Origin: Paenibacillus tengchongensis
GTDB lineage: Bacteria > Bacillota > Bacilli > Paenibacillales > Paenibacillaceae
Direction: 5' to 3'
Length of the DNA stretch: 64,000 nucleotides
Assembly: GCF_008973665.1 (NCBI RefSeq)
Contig: NZ_WACP01000003.1
Span: 1 to 64,000, forward strand
The position numbers and the translations under genes are program-made. Below the pieces are notes generated by a model. It was not told where the DNA came from. It made no database searches and saw only the letters and a list, made by a program, of their open reading frames with translations. This document shows, piece after piece, positions 44,875 through 53,460 of the stretch. Each line of letters begins with the position of its first letter. Within the stretch, counting starts at the first letter, position 1.

Positions 44875-46398
44875 GTGAAGAAGTTGATTTCTATATTAGT
44901 GATGTTTTGTTTAATTTGTACTTCAGCAATAAGTATTGCAAGTGCAGCAACTAAGTTTTCTCTGGAAGTGGACGGGAAGAAGATTGAAATTAATAATCCT
45001 GCGCCGTTCGTAGATTCTTCCAACAGACTACAGCTTCCACTAAGTCTGGTCCAAAAGGCGCTCAATATAAAACTAGCTTGGGATAGCGATAAAAAGGAGG
45101 CCACATTTCTCGTTCCAAAAGAGATTGACCCAAATTCAGTGCAAACTGGCATTGATTATTGGGGAATCATTTTTAAAGTCGGAAAAAATTATTATGCATC
45201 TAATTACAAGGTGTATCAAATGGACACAGCTCCTATCAATAAAAACGGTTCGATTTATGTACCCGCAGTTTATATTGGACAAGCTTTAAATTACACCGTA
45301 AAGTATGATAAAGCTACCGGACTAATCACAATGACTGATAATGGACCAAGTGAAGAAGAAAAAGCCTCATGGGCAAGGATAAATTTTTTTAGAGCATACG
45401 AAGAAGAAAACTGGGTTGATCGCGAAGGAGTATCGCCGGGAGGATCTACAATAGATCTTACGAAGCAGTATTATCTATATATAGAAAAGAACGTTAGTGA
45501 AAAAATCGAAGCTCAGGTGTACTTAGATGTGAGCGAATTTGCTGAAGAAAGAATACGTGAATTAGACAACATTCTCGCAGATAAGTTCGGTCGAGGAATT
45601 ATCCGAAGCATGATAGAAAGTGTGTTAGTTTCCGATTCTGACCCTGTATACGCTTGGTATTCCATGAAAACCTACGATTTAAAGAGGACGCAGTACTTGA
45701 CTATAGCGTCTGAAAAAGGAAACAAGAATGATTTGCTTGTTCGTGTTTACAATCCAGATGTCGTACCTACAAGTTTAAAGGATTATAAATTCGATCCGCT
45801 TAAGCCCTCGCTTAAATCCAATAAGGTGATAAAACGTGGTGTTTTAAGTTTTAATCCTTTTTATTCTACCATAGATGAATTTGAAGCGGTGGCTATTTCT
45901 CATGAACCTTTAGTTTTAAGTTCTACAGCTCACAGTGGGCTTAAGTCAGCATACTTAAAACCGTTAGCAATTGAAGTGTTTAATGCATACGGACTATATT
46001 ATTCTGACCCTGAAGCAGGATTGGCGAAGTTTAAAGAGATCGTTTCAAAGAATGTAAGCCCCATCGGCAGTTATAAGGAAGATAGCATAAGGGAATTCTC
46101 CAAGACAGAATTGGGAACCCTGAATTCTCTAAGCAAAGCAGAGTTGGATAAAATAGCTGCATCGCTAAAGGCGATCGATATAAGATCTAACCTCATAAGT
46201 TCCGGTGGAACGTATAAAGGTATATTTGGAGAAGCCACGTTAGTGCCTGGAGAGGAAAAAATAATTGGATATATAAATAAAATTGATTCACCCATAAAGC
46301 ACCAGTTTTACGTTGAATTCAGGTTCCTTAACATAAATGGGAAAATAACGTTGACTGGGATACACGTTGAATCTGGTGAAAGTTTATTTCCCATCTGA
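44875..46398 (+). CDS. Secreted protein with copper-amine-oxidase-N-like stalk domain
   Basis: A 507-residue protein with a signal peptide (residues 1-25) and a stalk domain of the Cu-amine-oxidase N-terminal type at about residues 26-160 (FSLEVDGKKIEI, LQLPLSLVQKALNIKLAWDS, SIYVPAVYIGQALNYTVKYD). The remaining 340 residues are not recognised. Codon use is AT-rich like its island neighbours. GTG 44875 is preceded by GGGGGAAG at suitable spacing. Such stalk domains are common in Paenibacillus exported proteins and probably bind the wall or polysaccharide. Confidence 0.75.
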   Translation: MKKLISILVMFCLICTSAISIASAATKFSLEVDGKKIEINNPAPFVDSSNRLQLPLSLVQKALNIKLAWDSDKKEATFLVPKEIDPNSVQTGIDYWGIIFKVGKNYYASNYKVYQMDTAPINKNGSIYVPAVYIGQALNYTVKYDKATGLITMTDNGPSEEEKASWARINFFRAYEEENWVDREGVSPGGSTIDLTKQYYLYIEKNVSEKIEAQVYLDVSEFAEERIRELDNILADKFGRGIIRSMIESVLVSDSDPVYAWYSMKTYDLKRTQYLTIASEKGNKNDLLVRVYNPDVVPTSLKDYKFDPLKPSLKSNKVIKRGVLSFNPFYSTIDEFEAVAISHEPLVLSSTAHSGLKSAYLKPLAIEVFNAYGLYYSDPEAGLAKFKEIVSKNVSPIGSYKEDSIREFSKTELGTLNSLSKAELDKIAASLKAIDIRSNLISSGGTYKGIFGEATLVPGEEKIIGYINKIDSPIKHQFYVEFRFLNINGKITLTGIHVESGESLFPI

Positions 46399-46514
46399 TT
46401 TAAGATATGAATTCCTTCATGCGTAAGGAATATAGAGTTGTTCGAAAGCCAGTTTCAAGGTGAATGATAAATATTTCTTCATTATACTTGTTTGCAGTTT
46501 GTTTGCAAAAAGCC

Positions 46515-46569
46515 AAAAAGGACTGAACCAGGCAGATTATAGATTTTCCGGTTCGGTCCTTTTTTATTG
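46515..46569. terminator. Bidirectional terminator
   Basis: AAAAAGGACTGAACC (46515-46529) and GGTTCGGTCCTTTTT (46550-46564) pair perfectly around a 20-base loop, with T-runs on both strands, between two convergent genes. Confidence 0.88.
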
Positions 46570-46592
46570 TTTATACAAATCTCTCGTAACTC

Positions 46593-47501
46593 TTACACTT
46601 CCCCGGTAGCAACCGGATTCCCCTCGTACGAAATCCAGTCACTCCAGCTCCCCGCATACAGGCGAACATTCTTGAAACCGGCGCGTTCCAATGCCAGCAC
46701 ATTCGGGCAGGCCGTGACGCCGGAGCCGCAGTAGACGATAATCTCACGTTCCTTGTCAAGGCCAGTGAAATGCTCGCTAAGCTGCTCAGCGCTCTTGTAG
46801 CTGCCGTCGGCATTCAACGCGTCTTTCCAGAAGTAGCTGACTGCGCCGGGAATATGCCCGCCGACTGGGTCCAGGGTCTCGTTCAGCCCCCGGTAACGGT
46901 CGTTCGCGCGGGAGTCGAGCAGGACGGGCAGGGCGGAGGCATGGGTACCGGAGCTAACAGCGGACTCGAATAGGGAACCGGAACCATCGGACCCGGTCTT
47001 CACTGATTTCCGCGACACTTCACGTACCTCCTCCATTCCCGCCAGCATCTGCGGCTGAACTCTTGCCGTAAAAGTGCTCGGCACCCGCACGGGCTGGTGA
47101 TCCGTCACCGGATATTTCTCCGCTCTCCAGGCGCTGAACCCGCCTTCGAGCACGTACACCTGCTCATGCCCGAGGTAGCGCAGCAGCCACCATAGCCGGG
47201 CGGCGTTCATGCCGCTCTCGTCGTCATAGGCAACGATACGCGTATCGTTGCCGATTCCCAGCTTCGACAAGCGTGCTGCAAGGGTCTGCGGGTCCGGCAG
47301 CGGATGGCGTCCCCCATGCTCAGAGACCGGAGCGGACAGGTCCGTCTCCAAATCGAGATACACCGCGCCGGGAATATGCTCCTGTCCATAGCTTTCCCGG
47401 CCGGCATCCGGCTTACCGAGCGTAAAGCGGCAATCCACAATCGTCTGCTCCGGCTCATAGAGCCTGGCCAATAGCCAGCGTTTCGATACAGTTGCGTCCA
47501 A
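46593..47501 (-). CDS. Sulfurtransferase, two-rhodanese (SseA/TST) type
   Basis: A 302-residue enzyme with an inactive N-terminal rhodanese domain (VDCRFTLGKPDAG, HIPGAVYLDLETDL) and a catalytic C-terminal one with the active-site loop YCGSGVTACPN, which matches 3-mercaptopyruvate-type CG(S/T)GVT loops. It would transfer sulfur from thiosulfate or mercaptopyruvate. Two partial copies of its 3' part lie at 40262 and 40782. It is a single-gene transcript ending at a shared terminator. Confidence 0.87.
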   Translation of the reverse strand: MDATVSKRWLLARLYEPEQTIVDCRFTLGKPDAGRESYGQEHIPGAVYLDLETDLSAPVSEHGGRHPLPDPQTLAARLSKLGIGNDTRIVAYDDESGMNAARLWWLLRYLGHEQVYVLEGGFSAWRAEKYPVTDHQPVRVPSTFTARVQPQMLAGMEEVREVSRKSVKTGSDGSGSLFESAVSSGTHASALPVLLDSRANDRYRGLNETLDPVGGHIPGAVSYFWKDALNADGSYKSAEQLSEHFTGLDKEREIIVYCGSGVTACPNVLALERAGFKNVRLYAGSWSDWISYEGNPVATGEV

Positions 47502-47711
47502 TACAATCCCATCCTTTGCTTATTTCAATATGATGTATATTATAGCGGATAACTTTTCTTAAGCCGAGCAAAATCAGGTCCGGAGGGAGGGATCGCGATG
47601 GCGCCGGGTCTCGGCAGATGAATCTCTTGTCTTAAGAGTGTAGTGGTAACAGTTATACTATGTAAACGAACAAGTATACAAGAAAACAGCAGCCCAGCCA
47701 GTAAGGATAGC

Positions 47712-47753
47712 AGCAGGCTGCGCATCCGTCCAGGGGGACCTGCGCAGCCTGCG
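47712..47753 (-). terminator. Hairpin after the beta-gamma-crystallin-like gene
   Basis: GCAGGCTGCGCA (47713-47724) pairs with TGCGCAGCCTGC (47741-47752). The T-run is poor, so the terminator call is moderate. Confidence 0.55.
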
Positions 47754-47769
47754 CTTAATGATTTGGCGC

Positions 47770-48138
47770 TTAAATCAGCCGGTAGCCGGGAGGCAGCTCC
47801 CCGCTGTCGCGGATACGGCGGATCTGGGCCAGCGTCAGACGCTGATTGGTGGAGATGATGGACTCGACATCATTGCCGGAAATATAGTCATCCAGATCAC
47901 GGATGCTGCGGTTGCCGCGCAGAACGCGGAAGCTGCCTCTGAAGCGGGTGCGGCTGAACAGCACAAGCGTTGCATTGCTGCTGGTAGAGAAGAAACGGAG
48001 ACTCTCGATTCCATCCAGAATATTGTCCGTATTGCGGATGCCCAGATTACCGGTATAGATCCGGCTTCTTCCCCGGTAGTTCTCTTCGGAGTAGACCGTC
48101 AGCCGCGGATACGTCTGTGAGATAAAGGCTTTTGTCAT
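47770..48138 (-). CDS. Beta-gamma-crystallin-like protein
   Basis: A 122-residue protein with two Greek-key-type segments: LTVYSEENYRGRSRIYTGN followed by DGIESLRFF, and LVLFSRTRFRGSFRVLRGN followed by NDVESIIS. The Y/F-x-x-x-x-Y/F-x-G pattern is the crystallin signature, and N/D-rich turns could bind calcium. The tail (LTLAQIRRIRDSGELPPGYRLI) is extra. No signal peptide is present, so the protein is cytoplasmic or spore-located. GGGAGGTATG precedes the ATG. Confidence 0.7.
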   Translation of the reverse strand: MTKAFISQTYPRLTVYSEENYRGRSRIYTGNLGIRNTDNILDGIESLRFFSTSSNATLVLFSRTRFRGSFRVLRGNRSIRDLDDYISGNDVESIISTNQRLTLAQIRRIRDSGELPPGYRLI

Positions 48139-48263
48139 TGTCGCATACCTCCCGGTTAATGTTGTGCAGCGGAGTTTCCATACTATTCTATGAGCCGGCG
48201 GACCTTGAGGTGTGGTTGAGAGACTAGAACGGGACTGTCATCCAGCGCGATTTTTATAAATAC

Positions 48264-48746
48264 ATGCTGTTTCCGAGTTTCGAGCCTTCCGTCTACAAAG
48301 AATCGTGGATGAACGTAGGGGACGCGCTGCGGTATCAGGCTGAATTCTACTCCGATTTCGATTCCGCCAAGGCGCAGCGGATGCTAGAGTTCATGCGGCT
48401 GCGGAAGCAGAATAAAGTGAAGGTCCTGTCCAAGGGCATGTACGAACGCCTGCAGCTTACCCTGGCGCTCTCCCGCAAAGCGAAGCTGTATATGCTGGAT
48501 GAACCGATCGGCGGCGTGGACCCGGTGGCCCGCACCAGAATTCTGGATGCGCTGATGGAATTCTACCAGGAAGACAGTACGATCCTCATATCGACCCATC
48601 TGGTAAAAGATATCGAGCGGATATTCGATGAGGTGCTCTTCATTAAAGAGGGAGAGCTTGTTCTGCAGGGGGAAGTGAAAGATATTCGGATGCAGCGTCA
48701 TATCTGTATCGACGAGCTGTTCAGAGAGGTGTATGCGGAATGCTGA
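48264..48746 (+). pseudogene. ABC transporter ATPase, 5'-truncated
   Basis: The 160-residue frame holds the second half of an ABC ATPase: a signature LSKGMYERLQLTLAL, Walker B LYMLDEPIGGVDP and the switch histidine in ILISTHLVKD. The Walker A half is missing and no ribosome site precedes the first ATG, so no functional ATPase can be made. It is the GntR-linked YtrB-like exporter type. The last bases run into a permease fragment. Confidence 0.75.
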
Positions 48747-48922
48747 AGCTGCTGAAATACGATTTCCGGCGTGAGCGGGACAATATATTGGCGATGTTCG
48801 CTGTTGCTGATGCTGGTTATCGCTGTAGTGAAGGTATTGCCCGTTAAACGAAAAGTATGGATCGGCATTATGTTGACTGCATTGCTGCAGAACGGGCTTA
48901 TTTATAGATTCGGGAAATATAC
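48743..48922 (+). pseudogene. ABC-2 permease remnant
   Basis: The start (MLKLLKYDFRRERDNIL) is that of an exporter permease whose ATG overlaps the ATPase stop. After about 20 codons the frame breaks and hydrophobic sequence continues in another frame (LLLMLVIAVVKVLPV). The rest is missing. Together with the truncated ATPase this is a decayed two-gene exporter. Confidence 0.6.
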
Positions 48923-48960
48923 TGCAAACAGGCAGGGCGCGGGCGCCCTGCCTGTTTGCA
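48923..48960. terminator. Perfect 18-bp inverted repeat / bidirectional terminator
   Basis: Bases 48923-48940 and 48943-48960 are perfect complements around a 2-base centre. It lies between the exporter remnant and the convergent PilZ gene and can act on both strands, although no long T-run follows. Confidence 0.65.
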
Positions 48961-49023
48961 TGTGTGCTTATAAAAGAAACGGCCGGTAGCCGCTCTCATA
49001 GAGCTTAAATGGCAGGAAGACGA

Positions 49024-49404
49024 TTACAGGCCCAGGGCCCGTGCAGTGCCGGTCCAAATGTCCAACTCGCGCAGCAGCCGTTCTTCTTCTTCTTCTGTAA
49101 GGTCCAGCCTGATGCCGTACTGAAATTGCCCAAGTCCGAACATCCAGCCCCAACGCACGCTGCCTTCGAACTGGAGCATGGTATCTGTCAGCTGGAAATG
49201 GATAATAAGCTTCGTATCGCCTGCGGTGAAGCGCAAATTCAGAGATGTGCGTACCTTGCATCCGGAGCGGCTCAGGTCAAGCAGCAATCCTTCGGTCAGT
49301 CTGCCTGCTCCCGGTCCGGCAGAACCTGCCGGAACCTCCAGCCAGCATGTAATCGGCTGGTTCATTACATACCGGAACGGTTCTTTTCTGCTGGAATCAT
49401 CCAT
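49024..49404 (-). CDS. PilZ-domain protein
   Basis: A 126-residue PilZ-type protein. The c-di-GMP motifs are an N-terminal RKEPFR (one residue longer than the usual RxxxR spacing; KEPFR fits KxxxR) and DLSRSG at about residues 43-48, the D/NxSxxG motif. The rest is a compact beta barrel with a C-terminal helix (EEEEERLLRELDIW). It is divergent from the diguanylate cyclase gene at 49663, so both may belong to one c-di-GMP circuit. Direct binding is likely but the arginine motif is imperfect. Confidence 0.72.
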   Translation of the reverse strand: MDDSSRKEPFRYVMNQPITCWLEVPAGSAGPGAGRLTEGLLLDLSRSGCKVRTSLNLRFTAGDTKLIIHFQLTDTMLQFEGSVRWGWMFGLGQFQYGIRLDLTEEEEERLLRELDIWTGTARALGL

Positions 49405-49662
49405 CGTTTACCTCCGCCTGTTTTTTTGCTATTATATCCAAATGATTTTCGTCACACAATCTCCTAAAGTGCCATTTTTATAGTTGAAATTTAAAATATT
49501 TAAGTCAAGCGCTCCATGAGCATGAGTTGCCCGGCGGCTTATTCTAAACATCATGTAAAGTTACACCGATAACATATTTAACGACTTCTTTCGACATGCA
49601 GAAGATGACAGAACAAAGTTGATTTTAGGCTGCCAAGCCATGGCGGCAAGAGGAGAATGGAT

Positions 49663-51294
49663 ATGTCGCTTAATCTGCGCACCTTATTGTCCGGTGCTTC
49701 CGCACTGATTATTGTTCTGCTGACGGCGCTCTTAATCCATGTAATCGGAGAACAATCCACGGACAGGGTCGAGGTCAGCATCGGCGGCTCGCTGGCTAAG
49801 GAGGCCTACCAGATGGCCGAGAAGCTGGATCATTTCATGTGGGCGCGTTCAGGCGAAGTGGAGGTGCTCAGTAAGCTAAGTGCGTTTCAGCAGCCGTATG
49901 ATCCTGCAGAGATCGGAGGACTGCTCAATCAGCTCAAGAGCAGCCTCCCGGTGTTTACCTGGGTCGGGTTTCTGGATACGCAGGGCAACGTCATTTCGGC
50001 TACCGGCAATATCCTGGCCGGACAGAATATCAGCCAGCGCCCTGTGTTTCAGGAAGGGCTGAAAGGGCTCTACACCGGCGATGTCCACGACGCCGTCCTG
50101 CTGGCCAAGCTGCTGCCGAATCCGTCTGGTGAACCGCTGCAATTCGTAGATGTCAGCGTGCCTGTCCAAGGCAAGGACGGGCAGGTGAGCGGTGTCCTGG
50201 CTGCGCATCTGAGCTGGGAGTGGTCACGGGAAGTGGAATCCTCGATCCTTGCTCCGCTCAAGGACCGCATGCGCGAACTGGAGATTTATGTGGTCAGCAG
50301 GAGAGATGATACGATTCTGCTGGGGCCTTCCTCCATGATTGGCCGGAAGCTGTCGGATGATGTTCTCGCCAAGGCCCGCGCCGGTGAAAATTCATGGGTT
50401 GTGGAGAAGAACGGGGCCGACAAAAAATATTTAACCGGGTATGCCTACGGCGACGGTTATATGAATTATCCGGGGCTTGGCTGGACGGTAGTGGTCCGGC
50501 AGCCGGCGGAGATCGCCTTTGCCCCGGTGCATCAGCTTGAGCGCTTCATGGTGCTGTCAGGCCTGGCCGCAGCCGTGGTCTTCGGGATTCTCGGCTGGCT
50601 GCTGGCCGGCTGGATCGCCCGTCCGCTGCACCGCTTGTCCCAATCAGCCAATATGCTCAGCAGCGGAACCCAGGTGGAGATCCCCGTCAACAGCCGTATT
50701 AAAGATGTAGCGGTTCTTGCTTCGTCCTTAAACAATTTGGTGGGTAATCTGACCAAAACGGAGAATAAGCTGAGCTTCATGTCCGACATAGCGCTGCATG
50801 ACGGGCTTACGGGACTGCTGAACCGTACCGGACTGAACGAATTTCTCGCGCATGCGGTCGGCAAGGCGAAGCAGAACCGGACGACGCTCAGTTTCCTGTA
50901 CCTGGATTTGGACGGATTCAAGAACGTCAATGATTCGCTCGGACATGCCGCCGGCGATGCGTTGCTTAAGAAGGTTGCCGACCGTCTGGTAGACTGCACC
51001 CGTGAGAATGAAATTGTTGCCCGCATCGGCGGCGATGAATTTGTTGTCGTGCTGAACACAACGGCAGGCAAACCGGCGTACGAGGCCGAGGTGGTCGCGG
51101 CACGCATCATCAGCAAAATCAATCTGCCGATTGAAATCGGTGATGCGACCGCCCATGTAGGCTGCAGTGTGGGTGCGGCCGTATGGACACCGGATGGTCT
51201 GGAGCCGGAAGAGATTTTGCATCTTGCCGATGAGGCGCTGTATATCTCCAAGCGCAGCGGCAAGAACCGGATTACCTTTGAAGCGGCAAGTTAG
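49663..51294 (+). CDS. Membrane diguanylate cyclase (dCache-HAMP-GGDEF)
   Basis: A 543-residue membrane enzyme that makes c-di-GMP. It has an N-terminal membrane helix (about residues 8-29), an extracellular Cache-type sensor (residues 35-285), a second membrane helix, a HAMP segment (about 305-355) and a C-terminal GGDEF domain with intact GGDEF at 456-460. The inhibitory-site position reads RENE instead of RxxD, so product inhibition may be weak. No EAL domain is present. ATG 49663 is preferred to ATG 49657 because AGAGGAG is 7 bases upstream of it. Confidence 0.9.
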   Translation: MSLNLRTLLSGASALIIVLLTALLIHVIGEQSTDRVEVSIGGSLAKEAYQMAEKLDHFMWARSGEVEVLSKLSAFQQPYDPAEIGGLLNQLKSSLPVFTWVGFLDTQGNVISATGNILAGQNISQRPVFQEGLKGLYTGDVHDAVLLAKLLPNPSGEPLQFVDVSVPVQGKDGQVSGVLAAHLSWEWSREVESSILAPLKDRMRELEIYVVSRRDDTILLGPSSMIGRKLSDDVLAKARAGENSWVVEKNGADKKYLTGYAYGDGYMNYPGLGWTVVVRQPAEIAFAPVHQLERFMVLSGLAAAVVFGILGWLLAGWIARPLHRLSQSANMLSSGTQVEIPVNSRIKDVAVLASSLNNLVGNLTKTENKLSFMSDIALHDGLTGLLNRTGLNEFLAHAVGKAKQNRTTLSFLYLDLDGFKNVNDSLGHAAGDALLKKVADRLVDCTRENEIVARIGGDEFVVVLNTTAGKPAYEAEVVAARIISKINLPIEIGDATAHVGCSVGAAVWTPDGLEPEEILHLADEALYISKRSGKNRITFEAAS

Positions 51295-51313
51295 CAGTTC
51301 AATGAGACACAGC

Positions 51314-51379
51314 AAAACAGCCCTATACCCGGCTTCCCGTTGCTTTACAGCGGACAGAAGGCGGTGTATAGGGCTGTTT
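51314..51379. terminator. Bidirectional terminator
   Basis: AAAACAGCCCTATAC and GTATAGGGCTGTTT form the stem with a long, partly structured loop, between the cyclase gene and the small minus-strand gene at 51415. Confidence 0.75.
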
Positions 51380-51414
51380 GGGCATGAGGCCGGACTACGG
51401 CTGTATGTAGTACA

Positions 51415-51540
51415 TTATTTTAAGCGCCTCCGCGGTTTCGTCCAATATTTGATCCACAGATGTTCCTCATCGTCACGGAAGAAATGGATCCCGATCCACT
51501 TCAAGGGAGTCCACAATTCTCTAAAATAAAATGAAGGCAT
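51415..51540 (-). CDS. Small 41-residue basic protein, unannotated
   Basis: The minus strand opens an ATG at 51540 and runs 41 codons to TAA. AAGGAGGG lies 11 bases upstream, and the convergent terminator at 51314-51379 follows. The product is aromatic and basic (MPSFYFRELWTPLKWIG at the start, KYWTKPRRRLK at the end), with no membrane helix or cysteine. The strong ribosome site and the amino-acid content make it look real. No family is recognised. Confidence 0.5.
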   Translation of the reverse strand: MPSFYFRELWTPLKWIGIHFFRDDEEHLWIKYWTKPRRRLK

Positions 51541-51787
51541 AGGTTAAAGGACCCTCCTTAGTATAGTAAATTGTTACTATATACTACGTCATATTGATGA
51601 AAGAATCAAACGGTTGGGATCGGTCTTAACCTTCACTATAAAATAACAGTGTTATTGGAGTGTTATCGGGAATTATAATTCTTTCAATATTGAATGCGTG
51701 CACGGATTTTTCCTCCGGCGAACCGGTAGGGAAACGCACAAGCCCTTGCCGCTGCTGCGGCATTTAATAAAGAAAGGATGTGATGAA

Positions 51788-52588
51788 ATGACGGCAAGCA
51801 AATTTCTGGACAAAATCATACCTTATGCTGTGGCGGACATGCAGCGCAGCCATATTGCCGCTTCACTGACTATTGCCCAGGCCGCGCTGGAATCAAACTG
51901 GGGCAACAGCGGGTTAACCGCAAAGGCGAATAACCTGTTTGGCATAAAAGGCAGCGGCCCGGCGGGAAGCATTGTCATCAGAACGACCGAATATGTAGGC
52001 GGCAGGCCCGTACAGGTAGCCGCTACCTTCCGGGCCTATAATAACTGGGGTGAATCTGTTGCGGATCATTCCGCTGTTATTGTCGGCGGGGTCTCCTGGA
52101 ACCGCAATTTGTACAACAAAGTCATCGGTGTCGATGGCCGGACGGCGGCGCGGGAGATTGCCGCCGCCGGTTACGCCACCGATCCGCAATACGCAAACAA
52201 GCTGATCCGGATTATGGATGAGTATCATCTGTATCAATACGACGAGTTTGAGGAGGATGACGAGATGTCGGCTGAAGACAAAGCAAAGCTCGCAAGCCTG
52301 GAATCCGAAGTGAATCAATTGCGCGTTCTGCTGGCGGGTCTTACCGTCAGCAGGGATACGCTGAAGTCCGGTGTGCAGGAGCAGGGAGAAGCGATCAAAA
52401 ATGTGACCGGACGGCTGTCTGTGATTGAAGGGCGCTCGGTAATGAATGTTCCCGAGTGGGCGGAGGCCGCCGTACATGCTGCGGTCGCTGCCGGTCTGCT
52501 GGATACGCCGACCGGCGGCAGCCATGATTTCTACCGGATTCTGACGGTGCTGAACCGGGCAGGCCTGCTGGTCACCGGACAACAATAA
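51788..52588 (+). CDS. Endo-beta-N-acetylglucosaminidase (GH73), endolysin-like
   Basis: A 266-residue peptidoglycan hydrolase. Residues 1-150 are a GH73/FlgJ-type glucosaminidase domain with the catalytic glutamate in AALESNWGNSGL and the YATDPQYANKLIRIM end segment. A short coiled coil follows (about 165-215), and then a C-terminal motif PEWAEAAVHAAVAAGLLDTP. ATG 51788 is chosen after AAAGGATGTGATGAA. There is no signal peptide, as in phage endolysins and some spore-lysis enzymes, but no other phage genes are nearby. Confidence 0.82.
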   Translation: MTASKFLDKIIPYAVADMQRSHIAASLTIAQAALESNWGNSGLTAKANNLFGIKGSGPAGSIVIRTTEYVGGRPVQVAATFRAYNNWGESVADHSAVIVGGVSWNRNLYNKVIGVDGRTAAREIAAAGYATDPQYANKLIRIMDEYHLYQYDEFEEDDEMSAEDKAKLASLESEVNQLRVLLAGLTVSRDTLKSGVQEQGEAIKNVTGRLSVIEGRSVMNVPEWAEAAVHAAVAAGLLDTPTGGSHDFYRILTVLNRAGLLVTGQQ

Positions 52589-52711
52589 AGTACCGGGCAT
52601 TTCCTGCTTCAGCACAGCATATGCGGATTTCACTCAAACGTGTGATTTGACCAAACCACCGTCTTCTTTCCTTAATACTATGAGATATATTGAAGAAAGG
52701 GGGTACGATCT

Positions 52712-53134
52712 ATGGGAACTTATCTGGATGCAAGAACCTCGCAAAATGCCAGCACAGCCAACTCGATCGCCATACCGATTCTGGCGATTAACACCCCGCA
52801 GTTATTCGGGCAAATCGGGCTTTTGTCGGCGGGGATTACGGCCAACCCGCGTGTACTTCTTAAAGGAACCATATCCGTTCAGGTTCCGCTGGCCCTGGTC
52901 GGCATTACCATTACAATTGTCAGAGGGACTTTGCCGACAGACCCGGTAGTATACTCGGCAACCTCGACATTCAGCCTCAGCCTGCTAGCGCCGCAGGTCA
53001 TTGCCTTTTCCGCCGCCGATTACCTGCCTCCGGTTACCCCGCAGATTACCTATACCGCATTTGTCAGCTCCAATCTGCTGGGAACGGTGCGCGTCGGGCC
53101 GGAAAGCTTTGACGGCATTCTGGTTTCCGATTAA
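52712..53134 (+). CDS. Beta-rich protein of unknown function
   Basis: A 140-residue protein made of alternating short hydrophobic strands with many Ser, Thr, Val and Ile residues (VLLKGTISVQVPLALVGITITIVRG, ITYTAFVSS). It has no signal peptide and no cysteine. AAAGGGGGTACGATCT precedes the ATG. The composition resembles exosporium or spore-surface beta-sandwich proteins, but no family is recognised. Confidence 0.55.
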   Translation: MGTYLDARTSQNASTANSIAIPILAINTPQLFGQIGLLSAGITANPRVLLKGTISVQVPLALVGITITIVRGTLPTDPVVYSATSTFSLSLLAPQVIAFSAADYLPPVTPQITYTAFVSSNLLGTVRVGPESFDGILVSD

Positions 53135-53171
53135 GCGCAGGGCTTTATTGTAATCATTGCAAACAAAAATC

Positions 53172-53197
53172 GAGGCCCTATTTCTAGGGCCTCTTTC
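53172..53197 (+). terminator. Terminator of the beta-rich protein gene
   Basis: GAGGCCCTA (53172-53180) pairs with TAGGGCCTC (53185-53193) around a 4-base loop, followed by TTTC. Confidence 0.8.
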
Positions 53198-53460
53198 ATG
53201 GGAGAGGAGAAACCGGACGAAGAGCTTATGGGGAAACGTAAGCCTGCTCCGCGGTTGTCTACGACATTTTGCGATGTCGATAGTTACATGATGTCCGCTT
53301 CGGGCCGGACTTATACATATGACGGAACTTTTTTTACGGGGAAATGTGCGACAGATTTAGACAGACTTTTTCAATCGTCATTCAATTGTGGTACTATAGG
53401 CTTGCTACAATGCCGTTTAGGCATGAATAACAGAGAGACATAAAGCAGGTGAAATGATCG
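53198..53460. other. Intergenic stretch before rsmD
   Basis: A frame of 81 codons spans most of it, but it has no ribosome site, no recognisable domain and odd composition, so I do not call it. The rsmD promoter should lie here; TACTAT at 53393-53398 is a possible -10. Confidence 0.4.

Noticed and set aside
53198-53443. 81-codon frame before rsmD
   Set aside because: No ribosome site, no recognisable domain, and it starts inside the tail of a terminator.
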